From a virus, in the IMG/VR virus record IMGVR_UViG_3300027742_000020, positions 1 to 36,216 of that record: DNA of 36,216 nucleotides; one strand, given 5' to 3'. The notes beneath the pieces were generated by a model. It worked only from the letters and a program-made list of their open reading frames with translations. It searched no databases and had not been told where the DNA came from. Positions 1 through 7,410 of the stretch are shown piece after piece; position 1 is the stretch's first letter, and the number at the start of each line of letters is the position of its first letter. A program made the position numbers and the translations under genes.

Positions 1-48
1 GGACTCATAATCCTTTGGTCGTAGGTTCAAGTCCTACTGGGCCCACCA
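1..48 (+). tRNA. 3' part of a host tRNA with CAU anticodon (probably tRNA-Ile2), likely attachment site
   Basis: The window starts inside the anticodon stem. The anticodon loop CTCATAA, the variable loop, a T-arm with GGTTCAAGTCC, and an encoded CCA at 46-48 are visible. The TTTGGTCG after the anticodon loop resembles E. coli tRNA-Ile2 (ileX) more than elongator tRNA-Met, but the missing 5' half leaves this open. A tRNA 3' end directly beside phage lysis genes suggests the prophage integrated here. No second copy of the 3' end is seen elsewhere in the window, so the att duplication could not be confirmed. Confidence 0.85.
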
Positions 49-66
49 TATAAAAGCTATACCATT

Positions 67-97
67 AAAGACTTACAAGAGATTGTAGGTCTTTTTT
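67..97 (+). terminator. Intrinsic terminator of the tRNA transcript
   Basis: A 12-bp stem (67-78 pairs with 83-94, one G-T pair) closes on a GAGA loop and is followed by a T-run. It lies 18 bases after the tRNA CCA, as expected for a host tRNA terminator. The bases from 100 to 185 hold nothing recognisable. Confidence 0.85.
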
Positions 98-189
98 ATT
101 GCCTGCTATTTTTTGTCAGCTAGTAAAAAGTAATCAAATAGTAATCGATATTGAGAATTTTAAAGTAGATCAGACCAAATTTCAGACAT

Positions 190-221
190 AAAAAAGAGCC
201 CCACCGATTAAGGCAGGGCTT
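190..221 (-). terminator. Terminator at the end of the phage late operon
   Basis: On the minus strand a 9-bp stem (AGCCCTGCC with GGTGGGGCT, loop TTAATC) is followed by TTTTTT. It lies 17 bases past the endolysin stop codon and ends the long leftward operon just before the tRNA. It carries the same CATAAAAAAG flank (plus strand) as the hairpins inside the operon. Confidence 0.8.
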
Positions 222-237
222 ATTTAGTTATAGTTAA

Positions 238-819
238 TCAAGCGTACTTACCATAAGCCTGTCTTAGTTTTTCGTCATAATTGTTCTTAGCATACGCTTT
301 GCCATTATAACCACGCGCAAACCCAGCCCAGTCATGGCGCTGTAGCTCATCAACCAAGTTATTAACCTTGATATAACGGATCATAGCCTCTAATTGCTTG
401 GCTTCACTTTCATACATGTCGTTGATGAATGATTGCAGGGAGGGATAACCCAGCGCCTCCCAGTGGTAACCCATAACTTGCCCGATGCCCCATGATGCAG
501 ATTGCAATGCAATATCTCGGTTGTAGCTTGTTGCAATGCGTAGCTTGTCATGCTGCTCACTAAAGCGACCGTAGCCGCCTGAGATGGGATTACAAATACG
601 TGGATGCTTGGCCAAGATACGCAAACGCCAAGTAAACCATCTGATGGCGCCTAGCTGCTGCCAAAACTTATGACGCTCGAATAAGATAGCTGGTTCGCCA
701 GTACTGAAAAACCCGCTGGACCGCGCCTCAACCTCAATAACTGCTTTTAGCGCTGCGTACTCGATACCAGCTTCGTTAGCAGCTTCTTTGATCTGCTGCT
801 CTGTCAGTGTTTTACTCAT
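238..819 (-). CDS. Phage endolysin, N-acetylmuramidase family
   Basis: This 193-aa protein looks like an N-acetylmuramidase of the DUF3380 (PF11860) family, which cuts peptidoglycan glycan strands for host lysis. The N-terminus has the expected short helix with an acidic patch (VIEVEARSSGF, about residues 27-37), where the Glu residues are the catalytic candidates. Then come ILFERHKFW and a central SASWGIGQVMGYHWEALGYPS block (about 108-128), which are typical of the family. No signal peptide is visible, so export should depend on the holin encoded two genes upstream. The start has a strong GGAGG about 6 bases before ATG. It is the last gene of the late operon. Confidence 0.88.
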   Translation of the reverse strand: MSKTLTEQQIKEAANEAGIEYAALKAVIEVEARSSGFFSTGEPAILFERHKFWQQLGAIRWFTWRLRILAKHPRICNPISGGYGRFSEQHDKLRIATSYNRDIALQSASWGIGQVMGYHWEALGYPSLQSFINDMYESEAKQLEAMIRYIKVNNLVDELQRHDWAGFARGYNGKAYAKNNYDEKLRQAYGKYA

Positions 820-834
820 ATTTTCCTCCAGGCA

Positions 835-857
835 TAAAAAAGCCCCAAAATTGGGGC
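835..857 (-). terminator. Terminator-like hairpin between the 51-aa gene and the endolysin
   Basis: A perfect 7-bp stem (842-848 with 851-857) is followed on the minus strand by seven T. The plus-strand flank GGCATAAAAAAGCCCC matches hairpins elsewhere in the late operon. It ends only a few bases before the endolysin ribosome-binding site, so it must be read through or be an mRNA processing/stability element. Confidence 0.7.
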
Positions 858-875
858 CATGTTTAGTGCTGATTA

Positions 876-1031
876 TTATTTATCTGCAATGCGTAGCGCG
901 TAATGCAGAGCGTTGAGTGCGAGTAGACCACGTCGGTAATGGCTTGGTTTGACATACGGTTGGACAATCTCGCTATTTTTAATAGCAATATTTGTCAGCT
1001 GACGGGCTGTTTTGATTAAATTAAATCGCAT
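876..1031 (-). CDS. Small protein between holin and endolysin, 51 aa
   Basis: The reading frame begins MRFNLIKTARQL and ends ALRIADK. AGGAG lies 6 bases before the ATG, and the gene fits tightly between holin and endolysin. It is basic (many R/K), has no clear membrane segment or signal, and I do not recognise it. Its place in the lysis cassette suggests a lysis accessory role, but it is not obviously a spanin: there is no lipobox and no N-terminal anchor. Confidence 0.6.
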   Translation of the reverse strand: MRFNLIKTARQLTNIAIKNSEIVQPYVKPSHYRRGLLALNALHYALRIADK

Positions 1032-1043
1032 GATTTGCTCCTG

Positions 1044-1436
1044 TTATTTGCCAAAAATCGCAAACGCTGCGTCTTTGACCTCTTTGATGATTGCGGATAA
1101 TGGTTTGCCCTGCCATAGCGCAACTGCCTGATACACGATGCCGATTGCCAACATGCCAAAAACCGCCCACACGAGCATGATTGCCCCATGTGTCATGACG
1201 CTATAATCCTGATAACCCATAATCTCTATATGCGCTGCACCGCCAAACAGCGAGATAGTGACAGCGATAGTAAACTTGATTATCACTGCCATATTGATTT
1301 TGATTTTCGCGTCCGTGCCGATGTCTCCTGATAGCATCAAACCAAAAACTGCTCCAATGACAGCAGCAAAAACTTTGGGCAGAAACACCAAAAGCTTTAA
1401 TAATATAATGTCCCAGAACGGGGTGTTGTTTGGCAT
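1044..1436 (-). CDS. Putative holin, three membrane segments
   Basis: The 130-aa protein has three hydrophobic segments at about residues 11-35, 48-68 and 84-107, and a short charged C-terminus (KEVKDAAFAIFGK). This class I-like topology, the size and the position just before the endolysin all point to a phage holin that permeabilises the inner membrane. GAGGAG lies 6 bases upstream of the ATG. A hairpin separates it from the tape measure gene upstream. No dual-start motif is obvious. The family name is not certain. Confidence 0.75.
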   Translation of the reverse strand: MPNNTPFWDIILLKLLVFLPKVFAAVIGAVFGLMLSGDIGTDAKIKINMAVIIKFTIAVTISLFGGAAHIEIMGYQDYSVMTHGAIMLVWAVFGMLAIGIVYQAVALWQGKPLSAIIKEVKDAAFAIFGK

Positions 1437-1460
1437 TGTCTCTCCTCAAATTTTTTCGAT

Positions 1461-1483
1461 AAAAAAACCACTCGAGTGAGCGG
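1461..1483 (-). terminator. Hairpin with U-tract after the tape measure gene
   Basis: The stem CCxCTC/GAGxGG (1468-1483, one mismatch, GAGT loop) touches the tape measure stop codon at 1484 and is followed on the minus strand by seven T. It is the weakest stem of the series but has the same position: after a stop codon and 25 bases before the next start. Confidence 0.5.
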
Positions 1484-4400
1484 CTAGTAACCTGCGATTG
1501 CTTTACTGTCTTGTAGCTGCTGCAATAATGACATCAAAGCGTTTTCTTGGTTTTCTGCAACTTGTACCGGTACTGATGTACCGCCAAGCGTTAAATTAAC
1601 GTCGATAGTTTTTATTGACCGCGGCTGACTATCAAAACGACCATACTCTTGTGTTGTGATTTGAGCCGTTGCCGTCCTCGCTGCTTCGTAATTATCGCGC
1701 TGGCGCTCGGTTTGACGCGCTCTTTCTGCAATTTCAGCAAGATAGACCGACGCTGACTTAAAGCGATTCAGATCAGCTGGGGTCATCATCTGACCATCAT
1801 CAAAACCTTGCAGCTTGCCAAAATTCAAAGCTCCGCCATTAGTACCTTGCTTAGCATACAGTTTGCGCGCCTCCTCAATGGCTGCCGCCTCCGAAAGCCC
1901 CTGAGATTTCAAAAAGTTCTCAACACCTAAACGGGTGCCGAACTGATTACCTTCGACTGGTGCTTTCTCGGTTCCATAAACCCGCAAGTTTTTCAGGGTT
2001 TCGTCACCATCGGCAACCGCCTGGGCTTCTTTGACTGCTTTAATCTTAGCTTGCAACTTATCGTAAGCAGATGATGCCTCATTTGCAGCGCGTACCATAG
2101 CATTACCTGCACCACCTGCACTGCTAGATATGCCGTCGTAAGCCGTGCTAATGTTGTTTACTGAGCGAGTGACATTATCGTTTGCCGTCTTGGCTTGCCC
2201 CATTTTTTCAAATGTGACACGGCCCTGCTCATCAACCGCAACCGTAACTCCTCGTTCGGCCGCCATGCGTTTAGTGACAGCATCAATCACACCACCATTG
2301 GCTGCAATGTTGGCTTTTGCTGTCTTCTCAAACGACTCCTCTAGCTGTTGCGCTGTAGCCTGGCCGTCTCTTTTGACGATATTGTAAGCGTCAGTGTAGG
2401 CGCCTGCGTCTTTTGCTAATTCCTCACGAGTTTTTAAACCCAATAAGCCGTAAGCCTCAGTCACGCCATTAATACCGTCCTTGAGTATGTCCGCTCGGTT
2501 TTGCACTCCCTCCAAGCCGTCCGCAAGCTCTTGGCCAGTTATCTTGCCCTCTTTGTATAACTCATTCCATTTGACAATCAGGGCTTCAATCTCAACTGTA
2601 TTACCGGCCTTATCGGACATTGCAGTCAATGAGTCAACGAGTGCGCCACCTGCGTCATAACCTGCTTTTTCTAAGTCATCAAAGCCACTGACAAGTTCGT
2701 CAAGGCCAGCACTAGATTTCAGAAACTCTTTTGATAGGCCAACACCAACGGCGCCTGCCAACTCGTCAATCTGTTCTTTCGTACGGCCACTAGCGACTGT
2801 TGATCTATTGAGCTGCGTTACTATAACGTTGCCAGTTTCGTCCGCTTGTACTGCCAAGCCTTGCAATGCTGCTGCTTTCTCAAGCTCGGACGTTACTATA
2901 TTGCCATTCTCTGCAAGGCTCTTGGCAGCATACCTTGCAAAGTTCGCCTCAATTTCCTTGTATCGCTCATTGGCGATATTTATGCCAGCAGCAACCTCTT
3001 GGCCTGAAATCAACCCTTGGTTGCCAAGTGCGGTTAGCGAGTTGATAATGTCATCAACGGCGCCTATAGTCTCAGTCTTTGGTATCACATCAGATAGCGA
3101 ATCTGCAACGCTTTTCCCCACCGCTATACCTTTAGCAGCTACCTCCGCGAAACTCTCACCCACGCCTAGATAGGCAGCCTGTACGCCTGTCGCTGACTCA
3201 ATTAAAATCTCGCCCGTCTCACTGATTGACGCCCTTAGATCCTGCTGAGCAAGATCAAGCCGCATGTCATCAGTAATTATCATATCGTTAGCAGCAATCT
3301 TGGCTTGTGCTACTTTGACATACTGTTCTTGCATGGCGTCAGCTGAGTATGAGCCAGCCGCTACCATTTCATCATAAAGCTGCTTAGCGGCATCGGCAGT
3401 TTCAGCCAGTCTGTCTTGCGCGGTTTTATTTACCGCCGCCCAAGCCTTACCAGATGATGATTCAAAATCAAGCATTTGTTGCTCAGACTTTCTGTGTAGC
3501 TCATCTGCCAACCTGTACAGCTCGGCAGCTCGCTCTGAGGTCTGACCCTTTAATGCTGCAAATCCTTCTAAGATACCACCTGTTATTTGCGATATTGATC
3601 CAAAAACACTGTTGGCTAGTATTGATATACCCTTAAAGCCGTCGCTAAGTACACCTAAAGCCAAGCTGGCACCTTGCATTAAGCGTGTGAATAAACCTAT
3701 CTGCCCGCTTCCTTGTTCGATGCCAATAATGGCATTTGTCATATCTCCAAGCGCGTCATAAACATCTTTGACTGTCTTAAACATATCCACAAATGTTATT
3801 AGCAGCGAGTCGAAATGGTTTTCTAGCGTTGCGATAGTTTCTGGGTCCAGATTCTTAATGGCATTACTGATCGATTGCACACCAGCCGCTAAGCGTCCCG
3901 ATTGGTTGACTGTCTCATTAATACTACCAATAAACTCAAACAGTGTGTTTTTCATCAAAATTAATGAGTTACCAAACGTCAGCGGTAGCGTGTTAAATTC
4001 TTCTTGAATGACTTGTGTCTGCGAACGCACTGCATCAATAACGACTTCTGATGTCAGTTTGCCCTCACCTGCCATCTTACGCAGCTCGCCACGAGTTACG
4101 CCAAGACCATCTGCCATTGCTTGAGCGAGTCGCGGTGACTGCTCCATGATCGAGTTAAATTCCTCACCACGTAATACGCCTGACTGCAAACCTTGCACAA
4201 GCTGAATGATAGCCGCATCTGCTGACGCTGCCGTACCGCCTGATAGCTTGATGGCTTCGTTAATTGTCTTGGTAACTGATAGTATCTCTGTCTGAGCCAA
4301 ACCAAGTGATGTTGACGCTTGCGTAATACGTGCAAACAACTCACCTGTATTCTCAAAGCTTGAGTAGGTTTCATTGGCGATTTGCTTGACGCCCTCAAAT

Positions 4401-5308
4401 CCTGAAATAAAAGCAATGCCCTCACCTGTAGCAATCTTGATTCGAGATTCAAGAAGGACAAACGCATCTGCCATTTGTACGATTTCAGCAGCACCAAAGC
4501 CAAATCCAACTGCGGCCAACATGCCTTGCAGATTGCCAAACGCACCTCTTAGGTTGTTGACGCCACCACTTAGTTTTTTGGTGCTAGCATCGGTGCGCTG
4601 TATCTGATTGTCAGCACCGCGCAGTTCTTGCTCAAGTCTTTGTATTTGTGCTTGCGCGGCTCTTGTGACTCGCTCAATCTCAGCAGCAGGGCGACCAGAG
4701 TTGTTTTGAAAGTTAGTTAGTGAGCGACTAATTTGGTCAATCTCACCGCGTATCGTATCTGGTACGCGCACGTTTGCCATGCGGTAGATAGCATTACGCG
4801 CACTATCAGCTGTGGCGCTAGCGCGGTTCATTGAACCTGACAACTCATTAGCAAGGCTTGTACTGGCTGATTTTGCCTCATTCAGCTCTTGCTGCAATCG
4901 ATTAACCCTAGCAGTGGCTTGCTCGATTTGTTCGGGTGATGCGTCAGTCTGTCCGAGCCTTGTAGCTTCTAGTCTTGCGTTGACCAACTCTTGATCCAGT
5001 CGTCCGACTTGCTGCGCTGCTGCACGCATTGCCGCTTCAACCTGCTCACCTGACAAGCTCGCACCAGCCCCCATCTGCCTGAGCTGGTCAGCTGTGGCGC
5101 GTATCTCGGCAGTTAGTCGGCTAGCATCAACATTGCCTAGCTCGGTAAGCATCCTGTCAGCGCGTTCGGTATCAGTAACCATCTGATCGACATTGCGCTG
5201 CACTGACTGAGCATATTGCGTAAATTTATCACGCGCTTGATTGATGCCACTATTAAACTGCTCATTGAGCACGCGTAGCTGTACGCTAAAATCTAAATCA
5301 CCTGCCAT
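1484..5308 (-). CDS. Tail tape measure protein
   Basis: At 1274 aa this is the longest protein in the window. It sets tail length and usually takes part in DNA entry. Residues about 1-250 are helical coiled coil rich in Q, E, R and A. Around 250-440 lies the conserved tape-measure N-terminal domain, with LRGAFGNLQGMLAAVGFGFGA leading into SGVLRGEEFNSIMEQSPRLAQAMADGLGVTRGELRKMAGEGKLTSEVV, as in TIGR02675 proteins. Hydrophobic patches follow (about 520-575), then more helical repeats and a C-terminal region with a beta-rich end. The upstream GTG codon overlaps the ribosome-binding site, so I place the start at the ATG of MAGDLDF, 8 bases after GAGG. It is unusually far downstream of the chaperone genes. 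Confidence 0.93.
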   Translation of the reverse strand: MAGDLDFSVQLRVLNEQFNSGINQARDKFTQYAQSVQRNVDQMVTDTERADRMLTELGNVDASRLTAEIRATADQLRQMGAGASLSGEQVEAAMRAAAQQVGRLDQELVNARLEATRLGQTDASPEQIEQATARVNRLQQELNEAKSASTSLANELSGSMNRASATADSARNAIYRMANVRVPDTIRGEIDQISRSLTNFQNNSGRPAAEIERVTRAAQAQIQRLEQELRGADNQIQRTDASTKKLSGGVNNLRGAFGNLQGMLAAVGFGFGAAEIVQMADAFVLLESRIKIATGEGIAFISGFEGVKQIANETYSSFENTGELFARITQASTSLGLAQTEILSVTKTINEAIKLSGGTAASADAAIIQLVQGLQSGVLRGEEFNSIMEQSPRLAQAMADGLGVTRGELRKMAGEGKLTSEVVIDAVRSQTQVIQEEFNTLPLTFGNSLILMKNTLFEFIGSINETVNQSGRLAAGVQSISNAIKNLDPETIATLENHFDSLLITFVDMFKTVKDVYDALGDMTNAIIGIEQGSGQIGLFTRLMQGASLALGVLSDGFKGISILANSVFGSISQITGGILEGFAALKGQTSERAAELYRLADELHRKSEQQMLDFESSSGKAWAAVNKTAQDRLAETADAAKQLYDEMVAAGSYSADAMQEQYVKVAQAKIAANDMIITDDMRLDLAQQDLRASISETGEILIESATGVQAAYLGVGESFAEVAAKGIAVGKSVADSLSDVIPKTETIGAVDDIINSLTALGNQGLISGQEVAAGINIANERYKEIEANFARYAAKSLAENGNIVTSELEKAAALQGLAVQADETGNVIVTQLNRSTVASGRTKEQIDELAGAVGVGLSKEFLKSSAGLDELVSGFDDLEKAGYDAGGALVDSLTAMSDKAGNTVEIEALIVKWNELYKEGKITGQELADGLEGVQNRADILKDGINGVTEAYGLLGLKTREELAKDAGAYTDAYNIVKRDGQATAQQLEESFEKTAKANIAANGGVIDAVTKRMAAERGVTVAVDEQGRVTFEKMGQAKTANDNVTRSVNNISTAYDGISSSAGGAGNAMVRAANEASSAYDKLQAKIKAVKEAQAVADGDETLKNLRVYGTEKAPVEGNQFGTRLGVENFLKSQGLSEAAAIEEARKLYAKQGTNGGALNFGKLQGFDDGQMMTPADLNRFKSASVYLAEIAERARQTERQRDNYEAARTATAQITTQEYGRFDSQPRSIKTIDVNLTLGGTSVPVQVAENQENALMSLLQQLQDSKAIAGY

Positions 5309-5332
5309 ATGGCGCACCTCAAATTATGGACA

Positions 5333-5361
5333 TAAAAAAAGCCCACCAATTAGGTGAGCTT
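5333..5361 (-). terminator. Hairpin with U-tract before the tape measure gene
   Basis: AAGC-CACC pairs with GGTG-GCTT (5339-5361, one C/A mismatch, AATTA loop). Seven A on the plus strand give a U-tract in the leftward transcript. The flank GGACATAAAAAAAGCCC is the shared module. The tape measure ribosome-binding site follows about 15 bases later. Confidence 0.6.
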
Positions 5362-5378
5362 GTTGATTTATTTGTTGT

Positions 5379-5672
5379 TTATTTAAAGGCGCTTGCCCTG
5401 TCAGGCTTTGGCAGCTTACCGGCTTTAATATGTCTCTCACTAATGTGATAGCGGTTTAAGCTATCACAATCAACAAAAACAACTGGCTTTTTACCTGCTG
5501 TGCTTTTGTTTTCTGACAATCCGGCATAGTGCACCACTTCATTTGGCGCTTTTCTGCCAACTAAATGCACAGCCTTATCTAGTAATTGGTTGATACGATC
5601 AAAACCATCATCGCCCCAAACCTTGTGAGATTTCGGCCACTCTTTTAGCGTCATGTAATTTATGTCTATCAT
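5379..5672 (-). CDS. Hypothetical protein, 97 aa, in the tail region
   Basis: I do not recognise this gene. It is soluble and basic, starts MIDINYMTLKEW and has a Lys/Pro-rich end (KAGKLPKPDRASAFK). An internal GKKPVVFVDCDSLNRYHISE segment reads like a beta strand plus turn. AAGG lies 7 bases before the chosen ATG; a TTG two codons upstream is possible but worse placed. It stands between a zinc-ribbon membrane protein and the tape measure gene, in a spot where siphophages often carry unrelated accessory genes. Confidence 0.6.
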   Translation of the reverse strand: MIDINYMTLKEWPKSHKVWGDDGFDRINQLLDKAVHLVGRKAPNEVVHYAGLSENKSTAGKKPVVFVDCDSLNRYHISERHIKAGKLPKPDRASAFK

Positions 5673-5690
5673 AATCAAGCCTTGTTTTAT

Positions 5691-5915
5691 TTAGTGCTCC
5701 AAACCACATTGCGAGCAGGTCTTCTTGCCACCAATTTTTTTGGTAAAAATATGCCAAATCATAGTAATCAGCAAAAACCACAGCCACAATGTACCTGTGA
5801 TGATTATCAATACAAGATGCATCAGCCAACTTAGTTTTTTGGTTTCTTTGTAGTGCATTGTTCTCTTTTGACAGTTTGGGCAAAACTCCAAACTCTGCTC
5901 AACAACCTTAGCCAT
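5691..5915 (-). CDS. Small membrane protein with a split zinc ribbon, 74 aa
   Basis: The protein has CPNC at residues 12-15 and CSQC at 67-70, which together can bind one zinc, with one or two membrane passes at about 30-55 between them. The pattern resembles small zinc-ribbon membrane proteins encoded as phage accessory genes. The longer frame reaching back to 6071 overlaps the lipoprotein gene, so I chose the ATG of MAKVVEQ, which begins 4 bases after the lipoprotein stop. Function is unknown. Coupling with the lipoprotein suggests they act together at the envelope. Confidence 0.62.
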   Translation of the reverse strand: MAKVVEQSLEFCPNCQKRTMHYKETKKLSWLMHLVLIIITGTLWLWFLLITMIWHIFTKKIGGKKTCSQCGLEH

Positions 5916-5919
5916 GTCA

Positions 5920-6510
5920 TTACTCGCCTGTAAACGCCATTTTATCCTCATCATACCCTCTAAAATTGAACTCAGATTCAACATCGTCAGACAATCCCAC
6001 GATAGGTAGATAGATGGTGGCGCTGTTAGATCGCGTGGTTTTATCGAATAATTCAGCAGATATTTGGTCATTTGCTGGCGTTAACACACCATCAACTCGC
6101 TGTAAGAAATTATAAGATGATATGCCGCCATTAAATTTAATTCTTATTTGGCAGCCCGGAGTACATTTAACCTCCTCAGGCGCAAAGATAGTGAATCTTT
6201 TTGATATCGTACCCACTGCCATTTTTCGTTTTTCCAACTCAATCCATGATCGTTGATTGAGATTTGGAAACTGAGGCACAGTGTACGTGTTTGTAGCATC
6301 TATTCTAGCGGTTAATGAAAAAACGCCCTCAGCATTACTTACGCTGCCGTACTTCCAGTTGCCGTCATCTTTAGAACCACCAGACCCTATAGTGCCGCCT
6401 GCCCCAATAGTTCCGCCATTACCATCACTTACTTGTGGTGGCAGGCTATCGTAACCCCCGCCGCACGCGCTTAGCGCCAACGTCAAACCTATCGCTACTA
6501 ATGCTTTCAT
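5920..6510 (-). CDS. Predicted lipoprotein, 196 aa
   Basis: The N-terminus MKALVAIGLTLALSAC is a lipoprotein signal with lipobox LSAC, so Cys16 should be lipidated. A Gly/Ser-rich linker with repeated GGTIG(A/S)GG follows at about 30-48, then a beta-rich domain to the end with a CTPGC pair near 112-116. It sits inside the tail genes after the frameshifted chaperone and is not an expected structural gene. Phage lipoproteins in such places can block superinfection by masking a receptor (lambdoid Cor is an example), but no homology to Cor is claimed here. Confidence 0.72.
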   Translation of the reverse strand: MKALVAIGLTLALSACGGGYDSLPPQVSDGNGGTIGAGGTIGSGGSKDDGNWKYGSVSNAEGVFSLTARIDATNTYTVPQFPNLNQRSWIELEKRKMAVGTISKRFTIFAPEEVKCTPGCQIRIKFNGGISSYNFLQRVDGVLTPANDQISAELFDKTTRSNSATIYLPIVGLSDDVESEFNFRGYDEDKMAFTGE

Positions 6511-6564
6511 AGCCCATCACCAAAATAGTATTTACTCAATCTTAGTTGATTGTACTTTGTTGCG

Positions 6565-7175
6565 CTAGTCTTTCATAAACTCTTTCCAGCCTTTTGCGTC
6601 TGTTTGTGATACTCTCATCGCGATAGCCATGTCTTTGATGCGCTGTTGATGATCTTTAGCAAATGCTTTAGATAGCCCCCACCATTCACCAAAGCACATA
6701 TCTAAGACATCGGATTCTCGGAGTCCGATTTTGTAGAATGGAAGTAAGCTGTCGAACCAAGTAAAGCCAGTTGTGCCCCCAGTTGTTTTAGGGGTGTGAA
6801 AATCTGACGCATAAAAAAATCGCCACTATGGGCGACGACCTCCTGCATCACTGTGAGCATTTCAAGCGGTTCAAGCTCTCGGTAAAAAGTGGGCGTTTGA
6901 TCTGTCAATACCGATGCCAGTATGACTGTTTCGTCTGTATAGCCGCCAATCAAGGCCAATAATTCACTCTCAGGCAAGCCCTTATTTGCTTTTACGATAC
7001 GCTCAAACTCAGCGACAAAGGGCGTAAATGCTCGTGTCACTTCGTTTAGGTTCTTAACCTTGACGCGCTTAACGCCAATATCTTTTTTTTGCTTTTCTAG
7101 TTTCTTCGTGTCTTGATTCCAAACGCTGTACGTCAGCTCAAAGCTGTAATCAATGTCATCTGTCTTGTCTGTCAT
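6565..7175 (-). CDS. Tail assembly chaperone, -1 frameshift fusion product (GT-like, 203 aa)
   Basis: Ribosomes that slip -1 at T TTT TTT (6813-6819) after residue 121 would leave the first frame and read 82 more codons (YASDFHTPK ... GWKEFMKD) to the TAG at 6565-6567. This makes a 203-aa fusion, as in lambda G/GT, where the extension recruits tape measure and tail tube proteins. The extension frame is open throughout, is rich in Trp and charged residues (CFGEWWGLSKAFAKDHQQR), and has no well-placed start of its own, which supports expression by frameshift. The coordinates cover both segments: 7175-6813, then 6813-6565 re-reading one base. Confidence 0.78.
6702..7175 (-). CDS. Tail assembly chaperone, unshifted form (G-like, 157 aa)
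   Basis: The acidic, mostly helical protein (MTDKTDDIDYSFELTYSVWNQ ...) has the size and composition of a siphophage tail assembly chaperone, which keeps the tape measure protein soluble. The identity rests mainly on the frameshift arrangement at its 3' end and on its place in the tail genes. After the slippery site the zero frame continues 36 codons to TAG at 6702. Its ATG lies 1 base after the stop of the preceding 77-aa gene. Confidence 0.78.
   Translation of the reverse strand: MTDKTDDIDYSFELTYSVWNQDTKKLEKQKKDIGVKRVKVKNLNEVTRAFTPFVAEFERIVKANKGLPESELLALIGGYTDETVILASVLTDQTPTFYRELEPLEMLTVMQEVVAHSGDFFMRQIFTPLKQLGAQLALLGSTAYFHSTKSDSENPMS
6813..6819 (-). promoter_or_regulatory. Slippery heptamer T TTT TTT for -1 frameshifting
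   Basis: Seven A on the plus strand read as TTTTTTT on the coding strand, and the zero-frame codons are GAT TTT TTT ATG. The run therefore matches X XXY YYZ in phase, so both tRNAs can re-pair after a one-base backward slip. A GGGGG run 47-51 bases downstream offers single-codon slippage only and is a weaker alternative. Confidence 0.75.
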
Positions 7176-7176
7176 G

Positions 7177-7410
7177 CTATACCTCTATTTCAACGAATGG
7201 CAGGTCAGGCGCTTCACTGACTATCTGACCATCTCTGATGAATACCTTTGATTGCAGCTCATAAGCTGCGCTTGATTGGACTACCGTATTGCCGCCACCT
7301 TGCATGGTGACGGTATAGCTTGAGCCGTTACGATCAATGACGGTTGCTAGTTGCTTAGCGCCCTGCTCAGTGACGTTTTTAAATAGCTGCCATAGGTTGC
7401 CGCTTGCCAT
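7177..7410 (-). CDS. Small tail-region protein, 77 aa
   Basis: I do not recognise a named family. The protein (MASGNLWQLFKNVTEQGAKQL ... DLPFVEIEV) has a short N-terminal helix and then beta strands with a Gly-rich turn (TMQGGGNTVVQ), a small beta-barrel look. Its start overlaps the stop of the 746-aa tail protein, and the chaperone gene begins 1 base after its stop, so all three are translationally linked. A minor virion or tail-tip role is likely from context only. Confidence 0.7.
   Translation of the reverse strand: MASGNLWQLFKNVTEQGAKQLATVIDRNGSSYTVTMQGGGNTVVQSSAAYELQSKVFIRDGQIVSEAPDLPFVEIEV

Noticed and set aside
4096-4545. Minus-strand frame of 149 aa inside the tape measure gene, and other long frames inside large genes
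   Set aside because: Low-complexity out-of-frame shadows of a well supported gene, without ribosome-binding sites or recognisable domains.
6760-6772. GGGGG run as the frameshift site of the tail chaperone
   Set aside because: Only one codon (GGG) could re-pair after a -1 slip; the upstream T TTT TTT allows both tRNAs to re-pair and keeps the -1 frame open.
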